A stretch of DNA of 64,000 nt from Chloroflexota bacterium (GTDB lineage Bacteria; Chloroflexota; UBA6077; FW602-bin22; CADDYW01), in the NCBI GenBank assembly GCA_021324795.1, contig JAJPIK010000119.1:1-64000 (forward strand), read 5' to 3'. The position numbers and the translations under genes were made by a program. Below are positions 1-6,798 of this stretch, in pieces (within the stretch, counting starts at the first letter, position 1; every line of letters starts with the position of its first letter). The notes under the pieces were generated by a model. It saw nothing but the letters and a program-made list of their open reading frames with translations, had not been told where the DNA came from and made no database searches.

Positions 1-36
1 CTTGAACTCGGGCTCAAACTTGCGCCGTTGTCGCAT
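1..36 (-). CDS. IS3-family transposase OrfA, first 12 codons only
   Basis: The minus strand from 36 encodes MRQRRKFEPEFK, which matches the start of IS3-family OrfA proteins (basic RRKF.PEFK opening of the helix-turn-helix domain). A GGGAG ribosome-binding site lies about 9 bases before the ATG. OrfA normally binds the IS ends and, by frameshifting with OrfB, makes the active transposase. The gene is cut by the window edge, so its integrity cannot be judged. Confidence 0.7.
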   Translation of the reverse strand, partial: MRQRRKFEPEFK

Positions 37-104
37 CGCTGAACTCCCTTCCACTTCGACCAGGATAGCTTCTGATAGCATCCTGGTCCAGTTTCAGGGG
101 TTCA
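1..104 (-). mobile_element. Left end of an IS3-family insertion sequence (runs off the window)
   Basis: Reading on the minus strand, the element appears to begin at position 104 with TGAACCCCTGAAACTGG, a TGA...-type end typical of IS3-family inverted repeats. Just inside lies an imperfect hairpin (60-70 pairing with 77-86), as often seen at IS ends where it limits read-in transcription or translation. A transposase start follows at 36. The other end, the rest of the transposase and any target-site duplication lie outside the window, so the exact boundary at 104 is an inference. Confidence 0.65.
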
Positions 105-320
105 CTATACTTGAGGGACAAAAGAGCAGACTTGATAACCGGCCGTAGGCGACTAAAATGAACGAGAAATTAAACCCGGGCAATGGTTGCGACTTGCCCG
201 GGGCGGCCAAGTCGGATGTAGCGACGTGGCACTCCTAGTGTACCATGCCTCGCCGCAACACTTCCGCAACACTTGACCGGGTAGTTATTCGGAACTTCCG
301 AGGCACCAGCAACGGGCCCA
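105..320. other. Intergenic stretch between IS end and tRNA operon
   Basis: No gene is supported here on either strand. It contains a short direct repeat (GCAACACTT at about 259 and again about 270) and the downstream flank of the tRNA operon. No integrase or attachment core was recognised although the tRNA genes are close. Confidence 0.5.
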
Positions 321-349
321 AAATAAAAAAAGCTGGCCGTAGCCAGCTT
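321..349 (-). terminator. Rho-independent terminator of the tRNA operon
   Basis: On the minus strand AAGCTGGC and GCCAGCTT form an 8-bp perfect stem with a 4-base loop, immediately followed by a T-rich run (TTTTTATTTT). It lies directly after the CCA end of tRNA-Leu(CAA) and ends the four-tRNA transcript. Confidence 0.9.
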
Positions 350-351
350 CC

Positions 352-440
352 TGGTGCCGGAGGAGGGACTTGAACCCACACGAGGGGTGAACCTCAACGG
401 TTTTTGAGACCGTCGCGTCTGCCGATTCCGCCACTCCGGC
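352..440 (-). tRNA. tRNA-Leu (anticodon CAA)
   Basis: The minus strand folds as a class II tRNA: acceptor stem GCCGGAG/CTCCGGC, anticodon stem ACGGT/ACCGT with loop CTCAAAA (anticodon CAA, reads UUG), a variable arm, and T-loop GGTTCAAGTCC. The 3' CCA is genome-encoded (352-354), unlike the other three tRNAs here. It is the last gene of the operon, just before the terminator. Confidence 0.95.
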
Positions 441-504
441 GCGGAACACAATTAAGCGGGAAACCATGACTAAGGCGGGGGCCATTCGGGATGACTCGAA
501 ACGG

Positions 505-577
505 AGGCGACGGGCGGATTCGAACCGCCGAATAGGGGTTTTGCAGACCCCCGCCTTAGCCACTTGGCCACGTCGCC
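505..577 (-). tRNA. tRNA-Cys (anticodon GCA)
   Basis: The minus strand gives acceptor stem GGCGACG/CGTCGCC, anticodon loop CTGCAAA (anticodon GCA) and T-arm GGTTCGAATCC. The discriminator base is U, as expected for tRNA-Cys. CCA is not encoded. It is the third gene of the four-tRNA operon. Confidence 0.95.
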
Positions 578-581
578 CGGG

Positions 582-653
582 AGCGGAAGACGGGATTCGA
601 ACCCGCGACCTTCTCCTTGGCAAGGAGATGTGCTACCACTGCACCACTTCCGC
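582..653 (-). tRNA. tRNA-Gly (anticodon GCC)
   Basis: The minus strand gives acceptor stem GCGGAAG/CTTCCGC, anticodon stem TCTCC/GGAGA with loop TTGCCAA (anticodon GCC, reads GGC/GGU), and T-arm GGTTCGAATCC. CCA is not encoded. It is separated from tRNA-Cys by only 4 bases. Confidence 0.95.
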
Positions 654-666
654 GAGCGTCTAACGG

Positions 667-753
667 TGCGGGTGAGAGGACTCGAACCTCCACGGGAGTT
701 GGCTCCCAACAGCCCCTCAAGCTGGCGCGTCTACCTAATTCCGCCACACCCGC
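667..753 (-). tRNA. tRNA-Leu (anticodon GAG)
   Basis: This is a class II tRNA on the minus strand: acceptor stem GCGGGTG/CACCCGC, anticodon loop TTGAGGG (anticodon GAG, reads CUC/CUU), a long variable arm, and T-arm GGTTCGAGTCC. The outermost anticodon-stem pair looks like a C-U mismatch. It is the first gene of the tRNA operon and does not encode CCA. Confidence 0.93.
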
Positions 754-773
754 GCGCCGCTCACAGTGATAAA

Positions 774-802
774 AGTATACCTTATGGAATTCCAGATGTC
801 AA
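774..802 (-). promoter_or_regulatory. Sigma70-type promoter of the tRNA operon
   Basis: On the minus strand a consensus -35 TTGACA (797-802) and a -10 TATACT (774-779) are separated by exactly 17 bases, about 20 bases upstream of tRNA-Leu(GAG). This is one of the two best promoter matches in the window, fitting a highly expressed stable-RNA operon. Confidence 0.9.
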
Positions 803-872
803 TGTCGACCTCGCGGAATGAGAGCTTGTCCATTTCGGTCTCCTGATCGTGGCGATGACCGGTACAATAATC

Positions 873-899
873 GTCGGGATGGGGCAAGCCCATCCCGAC
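873..899. repeat. 11-bp perfect inverted repeat
   Basis: GTCGGGATGGG and its complement flank a 5-base loop. No T-run follows on either strand. It lies between the terminator of the hypothetical gene at 1016-1699 and the tRNA promoter, and may be a second, weaker transcription stop or a structural element. Confidence 0.5.
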
Positions 900-950
900 C
901 TCGGCCTCGTTTCACGTTATTATTATAAGGTTGCAGTAGGAGACCCCCGG

Positions 951-1005
951 AAAACCGGATCGCAGAGGACACCGAGGATACATCTCGGTGTCCTCTGCGA
1001 TCCGG
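951..1005 (-). terminator. Strong hairpin terminator, 22-bp perfect stem
   Basis: Positions 955-976 and 984-1005 are perfect reverse complements (22 bp) around a 7-base loop, followed on the minus strand by TTTT. It lies 10 bases past the stop of the gene ending at 1016. The stem is longer than most intrinsic terminators and begins and ends with CCGG. Confidence 0.8.
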
Positions 1006-1015
1006 CTGATCAGTC

Positions 1016-1699
1016 TTAGGTTCGCGACAGCGCCGCCCGCACGGCGTTTCGAAAGGCATCGACTGCGGCCTGAACGGCGGGCAGCTCTTTCTCGCCATTC
1101 TTAAGCTCGAGCGTGAGGGTACGACGGGTGTGGCTCTCTTGCTCGCTCTGGCGCACCGTTTCGTCGAACCAGTTGCGTGCGGTTGGATCGGGCGGATTTA
1201 GGGCTTCGTAGCGAAGGACGTACCACTGATCGAGGCTACGCTCGGCGGGATCGGGTGCCCAGAGCACGAAGCGAAGTCCGCTGTGTCGGAGGTGGCCGAG
1301 AACGTCGCTCTCCGCGGCGAGATGGTTGACAATAGCCAGGCTCCGCAAGCGCGGAGCGTAGACGTCCCAGCGCGGGCGACTCTGGTAGAGAACCGGTGAG
1401 AGAATGAGGCGTTCTACACCTTTGGCACGAAACTGTTCGGCGATGATCATTCGCCGGGCGAGCTCCTCAAAGCGGAGACGGCGTGGGTCAAATTCATAGC
1501 CAAGCGCCAGACTCAAAGCGGCGCGTCGCCCGGGCGGAGGTGACTCGACGAGCACACGGAGCTCGTCTGCTTCCGGGCCGGCCCAGAGGTCATGCGGGAG
1601 GGCCCATTCGAGGCGTCGCTCGTAACCCGCGGCTTGAAGTGTCTCGGGCTCAATCAAACGACGCACGAAGTCCGGTGTGCTTTCAGGTGCTGTCGTCAT
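1016..1699 (-). CDS. Hypothetical protein, 227 aa
   Basis: I do not recognise this protein. It is soluble, rich in Arg, Leu and Glu, with no signal peptide or membrane segment. It reads as mixed helix/strand with an Arg/Leu-rich helical middle (LRFEELARRMIIAEQF) and a helical C-terminus. The ATG at 1699 is chosen because GGAG lies 9 bases upstream; the open frame extends further upstream, but that part is low-complexity and lacks a good ribosome-binding site. It is divergent from tgt and ends just before a strong terminator, so it is probably transcribed alone. Confidence 0.6.
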   Translation of the reverse strand: MTTAPESTPDFVRRLIEPETLQAAGYERRLEWALPHDLWAGPEADELRVLVESPPPGRRAALSLALGYEFDPRRLRFEELARRMIIAEQFRAKGVERLILSPVLYQSRPRWDVYAPRLRSLAIVNHLAAESDVLGHLRHSGLRFVLWAPDPAERSLDQWYVLRYEALNPPDPTARNWFDETVRQSEQESHTRRTLTLELKNGEKELPAVQAAVDAFRNAVRAALSRT

Positions 1700-1878
1700 C
1701 GAAGCATGCTCTCCAAGTTCGGCGCTCGGGCTTGTTCTCGAGTAATCGGACCAAGATTCTGAACGCCGAGGCGCTGATCCGACTCGGTGCGGCCAATTGG
1801 TGATCCCTTCGGCTGCGCCGATCGTTCGCTCTGAGTACTGCAAAGTGGGGGCCGGGAACTAGGTTCTGAAGAGCAATT

Positions 1879-3036
1879 ATGTTTGAATTTCAGATTGTTG
1901 CCCGGGATCCGACAAGCCGTGCCCGAGCCGGGCGCTTTCAGACGCCGCATGGCATCGTCGAAACACCGACTTTCATGCCGGTGGGGACGCTGGCGACGGT
2001 GAAAACGCTCGATCCCCGTGATCTGCGCCAGGTAGGCTCGCAAATGGTCCTGGCTAACACCTACCACCTAGCGCAGCGACCGGGTGCTGACGTTGTCGAG
2101 CGCCTGGGCGGCTTGCACCGCTTCATGGCTTGGGATGGCCCCATTCTCACTGATTCGGGGGGCTTCCAAGTCTGGAGTCTCGGCACCGGCGAGGCTAAGC
2201 GTAAGCTGGTTCGGATCGACGAAGAGGGCGCGACTTTTGTCTCCCACCGCGATGGCCGACGCTGGCGATTCACTCCCGAGAGCGCGATCGATCTGCAAAT
2301 TCGGCTCGGCGCCGATGTGATCATGGCGTTCGACGAATGCACGGCGCGGAACGTCGGTGAGGACGCCGCCCGGGCGGCGGCCGCGCGAACCCACCGCTGG
2401 GCGGCACGTTGTCGCGAGCGCTGGTGGCAGCGACAAGGGGAAGGGCGGCTGCCCCAGGCGCTATTTGGGATTATTCAAGGAGGTAGCTTCCGTGACCTTC
2501 GCCGTTGGAGTGCCGAGACGATCGCCGCGTTGGATCTGCCGGGGATCGCGATTGGCGGCGAAGCGATTGGCTATTCGAAGAACGATACGGCACAGATACT
2601 CGATTGGCTCGCTGACGTTTTACCAGTCGAGCGTCCGCGCTATGCGATGGGAGTTGGCGATCCGGTTGATTTTCTGACTGTCGTCGAACGTGGCGTCGAC
2701 CTGTTCGATTCGGTCTATCCAACTCGGCTCGCTCGCAACGGTGGCTTGCTCGTCCCCGGCGGTCGTTTGCGGATCACCGCGCCGCGGTTTCGGGCCGACG
2801 AAGGACCGATCACCGCGGGCTGCCGTTGCTTGACCTGTCAGTGTTTCAGTCGGGCTTATCTTCATCACCTGTTCCGAGCGCGTGAGCTGCTTGCCTACCG
2901 GCTCGCGACGTTACATAACCTAACTTATTGCCTGGATCTGACGGCAGCGATGCGGCAGGCGCTACAGGAGGGAAGGTTTGCCGAGTTTCGCTCGCGAGCA
3001 GAGTTGCCACCCTTTCGAGGCGGAGACTCTGGGTAA
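1879..3036 (+). CDS. tgt: Queuine/preQ1 tRNA-ribosyltransferase (Tgt)
   Basis: Tgt exchanges guanine at position 34 of GUN-anticodon tRNAs for preQ1 in queuosine synthesis. The 385-aa product has the usual family length. It shows the N-terminal strand RAGRFQTPHGIVETPTFMP, the substrate-pocket motif TDSGGFQVWSL with the active-site Asp, MAFDECT, and GIIQGG. The zinc site near residues 313-345 has CRCLTCQC followed by a downstream HNL. The C-terminal tail is ordinary. No other queuosine gene is adjacent; the ferritin-like gene follows 78 bases later. Confidence 0.96.
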   Translation: MFEFQIVARDPTSRARAGRFQTPHGIVETPTFMPVGTLATVKTLDPRDLRQVGSQMVLANTYHLAQRPGADVVERLGGLHRFMAWDGPILTDSGGFQVWSLGTGEAKRKLVRIDEEGATFVSHRDGRRWRFTPESAIDLQIRLGADVIMAFDECTARNVGEDAARAAAARTHRWAARCRERWWQRQGEGRLPQALFGIIQGGSFRDLRRWSAETIAALDLPGIAIGGEAIGYSKNDTAQILDWLADVLPVERPRYAMGVGDPVDFLTVVERGVDLFDSVYPTRLARNGGLLVPGGRLRITAPRFRADEGPITAGCRCLTCQCFSRAYLHHLFRARELLAYRLATLHNLTYCLDLTAAMRQALQEGRFAEFRSRAELPPFRGGDSG

Positions 3037-3114
3037 TGGCTTGACGAACGGCAACGAATCCCGGCACGCTGCTTGCCAATTTGGTTGAGTGACTTCGCGG
3101 CGGGAGGAAGGTGA

Positions 3115-3618
3115 ATGGCACAATCGGCGACTGCGCCAGCGAGTGGCTTGCAGTTTATCGTCGAGCAGGTTGGCGAAACCTACGGAATCGAGCAAGCAAT
3201 ACTCCGGGCCGAGCAGCAAATGGCAGATCGCACGCATGATGCCGATTTTCGCGCGCACCTGGAGCGCTTCATCGCTGAGGATCATCAGCATATCGAGAAT
3301 CTGCGTCAGGTGTTGCGGATGATGATTGGTACCGAGGCGAACGCTCAGGGCTCAATCGATCGGGGCCAACGATTTGCCGATGCGATTCTCGGAGCTAGCC
3401 AGGATACGATCTACCATTTTGTACAAGGTTTGTTGCTCATTGTTTTCCAAACGACGGTCTATGGCCGAATCTTTATGCAGATTCAGCAGTGTGTCGAGAA
3501 TCGTGAAATCATCGGTTTGCTCGAGACAAATCACCACGAGGACGAGGCACACTACGCATATCTGGAGTCGCAGGTGATTCGGGCCGCCGAAGAGCTCAGC
3601 GGACTGATCAAGCGTTGA
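3115..3618 (+). CDS. Ferritin-like four-helix protein, 167 aa
   Basis: The protein is almost entirely helical, with acidic/His clusters spaced as in ferritin-like di-iron carboxylate proteins: E26, E55-D56-H57-x-H59, E137, and H140-H141-E142-x-E144-x-H146. This supports a metal-binding four-helix bundle, but the exact family is not clear; DUF892/YciF-like and rubrerythrin-like proteins are candidates. A strong GGGAGG site precedes the ATG. Its last 11 bases overlap the end of the convergent thioesterase-GDPD gene. It may store iron or scavenge peroxide; this is inferred only from the fold pattern. Confidence 0.7.
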   Translation: MAQSATAPASGLQFIVEQVGETYGIEQAILRAEQQMADRTHDADFRAHLERFIAEDHQHIENLRQVLRMMIGTEANAQGSIDRGQRFADAILGASQDTIYHFVQGLLLIVFQTTVYGRIFMQIQQCVENREIIGLLETNHHEDEAHYAYLESQVIRAAEELSGLIKR

Positions 3619-4849
3619 GCCGGACGCGATCCGGAAAGTCGCTGGTGATGCTGTCGACGCCGAGCCGTCGCGCGTAGCGGATCGCGTGAGGATCGTTTAC
3701 CGTCCAAACACAAACCGCCAGGCCGGCGTCGTGGGCCACGGCGACGTCGTCGGGATGAACGAGTGCGAGGGTAGGACAGATGGCATCAGCACCGCAGCTC
3801 CCGGCGAGGCCGACCACGTCAGCTACCCGTCCGACGTACAGGCAGCCGGTCCAGATGTCCGAGCAGAGGAGCCGCGCCTCGCGCAACGCATGGTGGTCGA
3901 ACGAGATCAGCATGACCTGATCGAGCATGCGATACTCGCGGAGGGTATCGATGGTGCGGGCGACGATCTCCGGATGGTCAATGCCCTTCAGTTCGATGAC
4001 CAGGCGATTTTTCCCGCGCGCCCAAGCGAGGACTTGGTCCAGAGTTGGCACACGAACCGGTGTCTGGTCAGTCCCTTTTCTGCCGCTCGCGTCGAGCGCT
4101 TGGATCTCGGCGAGGGAAAGGTCGGCGATACGACCGTGACCGTTCGTCGTGCGGTCTACCGTTTCATCGTGCATGACGATGAGCGCGCCGTCGCGACTCA
4201 CGTGAACGTCGAGCTCGATCGCGTCGACGCCGAGCGAGCGGGCAAGCTCGAAGGACGGCATCGTGTTTTCCGGGGCTAAGCCGGCTGCTCCACGATGTCC
4301 GACGACCATCACCGACTCGCCGGGCTGACGCCAGGATTCCAGCGTCGAGCGGGCATCGCGCCGTCCGCGCATGGCGCGAATCGCCTGATCACCCCGCTGA
4401 CGGTGATCGCGACGCACCTTCGCCTCGGCCATACGACGCTTTTCGGTTTCGGTTTCGGCGATCAACGCTGGGACGGGCGTCGGTTTTCCCTGTTGGTCAA
4501 GGGCAACCATGACGAGATAGGCTGACGAAACGTGTCGAACGACGCCGGTGAGCAAGTTCTCTGCTTCGACTCGAACGCCGACTTCTAACGATGTCTTGCC
4601 AACATCGTTCACCGAAGCCTTCAGCGTAACGAGGTCGCCAACGTACACTGGCTCGAGGAAGCTCATGCTATCGAGGCGAGCGGTGACAACCTGGCCCCGC
4701 ACGTGACGGGTAGCAGTCACACCCGCCGCGGTATCGACGAGCTTCATGATCACCCCGCCGTGAACGTTGCCGAATGGGTTCGCATCGCCCGGCAACATGA
4801 CCTGACTCATCACAACCTGGGATTCGCGGACCGCGCGCGGTGTGCTCAC
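3608..4849 (-). CDS. Fusion: hotdog acyl-CoA thioesterase + glycerophosphodiester phosphodiesterase
   Basis: Residues about 8-130 are a hotdog acyl-CoA thioesterase of the YciA/BFIT type (NPFGNVHGGVIMKLVDTAA; central strand MSFLEPVYVGD). A basic, helical linker (about 131-178) joins it to a complete GDPD domain at about 180-413. That domain has HRGAAGLAPENT (H185, R186, E194), IELDVHVSRDG (E212, D214), VMHDETVDRTTNG (H227) and a later IELKG glutamate. All catalytic residues of both families appear intact. The frame is continuous. The N-terminal half would cleave acyl-CoA and the C-terminal half glycerophosphodiesters. It lies 25 bases downstream of a small wHTH gene, with which it probably forms an operon. 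Confidence 0.9.
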   Translation of the reverse strand: MSTPRAVRESQVVMSQVMLPGDANPFGNVHGGVIMKLVDTAAGVTATRHVRGQVVTARLDSMSFLEPVYVGDLVTLKASVNDVGKTSLEVGVRVEAENLLTGVVRHVSSAYLVMVALDQQGKPTPVPALIAETETEKRRMAEAKVRRDHRQRGDQAIRAMRGRRDARSTLESWRQPGESVMVVGHRGAAGLAPENTMPSFELARSLGVDAIELDVHVSRDGALIVMHDETVDRTTNGHGRIADLSLAEIQALDASGRKGTDQTPVRVPTLDQVLAWARGKNRLVIELKGIDHPEIVARTIDTLREYRMLDQVMLISFDHHALREARLLCSDIWTGCLYVGRVADVVGLAGSCGADAICPTLALVHPDDVAVAHDAGLAVCVWTVNDPHAIRYARRLGVDSITSDFPDRVRLNA

Positions 4850-4874
4850 TTCTAGCCTCGTTATTGTTCTCGGA

Positions 4875-5162
4875 TTATTGCTCAGTGCCGTTCACTGTCT
4901 CGCCTTGCTCGGCGCGGCGCATGCCTTCTTCGACGAAAGCCTGGCCATCGGCGGTGAGTCGGACGAAACAATTCTCTGCGCTGACTGCAGATAACTCGAC
5001 CATGCCCTGCTTTTCGAGGCGAGTGAGATGGATGCGAATGGAGGAGCGCAGATTCTCAAACTGACGAACGAGGTCACGCTCGGTCACCCGAATGTAACCG
5101 GCCTGCTGCATGCCATACATGTGAATCAGGATTTTGACTGGCCATTCAATATCGCTTTTCAT
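4875..5162 (-). CDS. Small winged-helix transcriptional regulator, 95 aa
   Basis: This single-domain protein has a predicted winged helix: a helix containing VKILIHMYGMQQAG, a second helix with VTERDLVRQF, recognition helix SSIRIHLTRLEKQGMVEL, and a wing with a strand ending FVRLTADGQAFVEEG. This resembles PadR/MarR-like or ArsR-like DNA-binding domains without a sensor domain. It precedes the thioesterase-GDPD gene by 25 bases and probably regulates that operon, though this is inferred from position. The ATG lies only 7 bases after a perfect TATAAT, so its mRNA is predicted to be leaderless. Confidence 0.75.
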   Translation of the reverse strand: MKSDIEWPVKILIHMYGMQQAGYIRVTERDLVRQFENLRSSIRIHLTRLEKQGMVELSAVSAENCFVRLTADGQAFVEEGMRRAEQGETVNGTEQ

Positions 5163-5169
5163 CGGAGTT

Positions 5170-5175
5170 ATTATA
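5170..5175 (-). promoter_or_regulatory. -10 element giving a leaderless mRNA for the wHTH gene
   Basis: A perfect TATAAT on the minus strand ends 7 bases before the ATG at 5162. Initiation usually occurs 6-8 bases after the -10 hexamer, so transcription should start at or next to the start codon. No good -35 hexamer is seen at 16-18 bases. Confidence 0.6.
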
Positions 5176-5226
5176 ACCCGACTGGGCGATGCGAGTTATC
5201 CCTGGCTCACCGGGCTACCACGGCGG

Positions 5227-5290
5227 ATGGATTGGGTAAGCAACCTTCATCCTGGGCCTTCTTCCCTTAGGCAGGGCTAGGGGAGAGGCA
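5227..5290 (+). repeat. Divergent copy of a dispersed GC-rich repeat
   Basis: The run GGGTAAGCAACCTTCATCC, with the pyrimidine-rich then GGGGAG-rich segments after it, resembles the better copies at 18001 and 62316 (GG[TC]AGGCAACCCTCACCC, then CCCTCTCC/GGAGAGGG). It lies in the 350-base gap between the divergent wHTH and hydrolase genes, which holds no gene. Confidence 0.45.
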
Positions 5291-5319
5291 TTCGGGTATA
5301 AAGAGGCATTCGGGTATAA
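5284..5319 (+). repeat. Tandem duplication of an 18-bp unit containing a -10-like box
   Basis: Two exact copies of AGAGGCATTCGGGTATAA lie head to tail. The first supplies TATAAA (5297-5302) and the second TATAAT (5315-5320) on the plus strand. This may be the promoter region of the hydrolase gene at 5513, although no clear -35 hexamer is visible. Confidence 0.75.
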
Positions 5320-5512
5320 TAAGAAGAAGTCTTACTCGGACTTGGTGGCTACACCAGTTAGCGATTCCGGGCTAGTTCCTGCACTTGCTCGAGACTCCGA
5401 TCAATCAGGGCCCACACCGAGCGCTTAATACGATGCCATTTCGAATTCTGAGGGTTACGACGACCGCGGAGGGTGTGGTCGTCGCTGTAGCGATCGAAGG
5501 AGCAATCAGACC

Positions 5513-6367
5513 GTGAAAGCAATCGCGAACGGGATCGGCCAGTTCTACCAGCGAATCGGCGATGGACCACCGTTAGTCTTGATTCACGCCTTGGGATTGA
5601 GTCACCGGCTTTGGGACGAGCTGGTGCCACGATTAGCTGGTGTTTGTCAGGTTGTCACCTATGACGTTCGAGGGCATGGACAGAGCGACGTGCCACCCGG
5701 GCCTTACTCGATGGCAGATTTCGCGGAGGATCTGGTGGGGCTGCTCGACGCCCTGGGGATTGAGAGCGCTCACCTGGCGGGGATCTCGATGGGCGGGATG
5801 ATCGCTCAGGAATTTGTCTTGACCTGGCCGCAGCGGGTGCGCTCGCTCTTCCTTGCTGATACCACGAGCGAGTACCACCAAGAAGCACGGCGCCAGCTCG
5901 CGGAGCGTGCCCGGATTGCTGAGGAGCGCGGGATGCGACCATTGGTCGAGCCGACCCTCGATCGCTGGTTCACGCGCGATTTTCGCCTTGCTGAACCGGG
6001 TGAAGTTGAGCGCATTCGTGCCATGTTGGAAGCAGCAAATCCCCAAGGGTATGCTGCCTCGTGTCGAGCAATCGCCGAAGCGGAATGGACCGAGCGTCTC
6101 GTTGGGGTGATGACGCCGACGATGGTCTTGGTGGGGGCCGAGGATCGATCGACGCCGCCGGAAATGGCGTTGAAAATCCACGAGTATGTCCCCGGATCGC
6201 GCTACGAAATTATTCCCGCGACGGCTCACCTTACCTGCGTGGCTCGGCCGGATGAGTTTGCCAATTTGGTGCTAGCAACTGTTAGGTCAGCCGAACCAGG
6301 GGAGCCAGCCGAGACGACAGAACTAGACGTGCTTCCGGAAAAGTCGGAAGAGCCAGAGGAATTATGA
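5513..6367 (+). CDS. Alpha/beta hydrolase, 3-oxoadipate enol-lactonase-like
   Basis: This 284-aa alpha/beta hydrolase has the strand/oxyanion motif LVLIHALGLSHRLWDELVPRL, the DVRGHGQSD motif, the nucleophile elbow GISMGG (S92), the acid in VGAEDRSTP and a His in TAHLTCVARPDEF. These closely resemble PcaD-type enol-lactonases, but no other protocatechuate or aromatic degradation gene is nearby, so the substrate is open. The C-terminus carries an acidic tail of about 25 residues absent from PcaD. The GTG start has AAGGAG upstream. Its stop overlaps the next start (ATGA). Confidence 0.85.
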   Translation: MKAIANGIGQFYQRIGDGPPLVLIHALGLSHRLWDELVPRLAGVCQVVTYDVRGHGQSDVPPGPYSMADFAEDLVGLLDALGIESAHLAGISMGGMIAQEFVLTWPQRVRSLFLADTTSEYHQEARRQLAERARIAEERGMRPLVEPTLDRWFTRDFRLAEPGEVERIRAMLEAANPQGYAASCRAIAEAEWTERLVGVMTPTMVLVGAEDRSTPPEMALKIHEYVPGSRYEIIPATAHLTCVARPDEFANLVLATVRSAEPGEPAETTELDVLPEKSEEPEEL

Positions 6368-6798
6368 GCTGGAAGATCTTTGCCTTGCTTGAGAGCAGCT
6401 TCAGCGTGCTGCTCAGCGTCCTTGCCGTCGTGTACATGGCATTTGTGCTGACCGCGAATCGTGGGCTGTCATTGATCACTTGGCTGGCGATCGGAGGGAT
6501 CATCCTTTCGATCTCCTTGACCTTGGTTGCTCACGGCCAGCTCATCGGAGCCTTTCGCCGGACGCACGGCGTCTCACCGTCCGAGCCGAGACCGGGTAGC
6601 ATCGCCATTCCGGTCCTCGTGCTAGCAGTGCTCGGCATCAGCGCCGTCGTGCCAGATCTGGCCGGCCAGAGTACCTGGGGCGATTTTGCCCGCGTCTACT
6701 TGACCTATTCGATGATCGCCCCGGCTGGACTGGCGATCATTTCGCGCCTGGTCGCCGTTTGGCTGTGCCGGCGGGCCTCCGGCGTGCCATTGAGGTGA
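6364..6798 (+). CDS. Integral membrane protein of unknown function, 144 aa
   Basis: Four hydrophobic segments are visible, at about 8-30, 37-57, 79-97 and 113-134. The loop between segments 2 and 3 contains GAFRRTHGVSPSEPRPG. No family was recognised. It is translationally coupled to the hydrolase by a 4-base ATGA overlap, so the two probably act in the same process. Its last 94 bases overlap the 3' end of the convergent GHMP kinase gene. Confidence 0.7.
   Translation: MSWKIFALLESSFSVLLSVLAVVYMAFVLTANRGLSLITWLAIGGIILSISLTLVAHGQLIGAFRRTHGVSPSEPRPGSIAIPVLVLAVLGISAVVPDLAGQSTWGDFARVYLTYSMIAPAGLAIISRLVAVWLCRRASGVPLR

Noticed and set aside
170..750. Several open frames overlapping the tRNA cluster
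   Set aside because: They cross the tRNA genes on one or the other strand and have no ribosome-binding sites or family motifs.
352..753. tRNA cluster as an attachment site for an integrated element
   Set aside because: No integrase and no repeated tRNA 3' end was seen; only an IS end is nearby.
5284..5319. Possible minimal CRISPR-like array
   Set aside because: Only two directly adjacent 18-bp units with no spacers; it is a simple tandem duplication.
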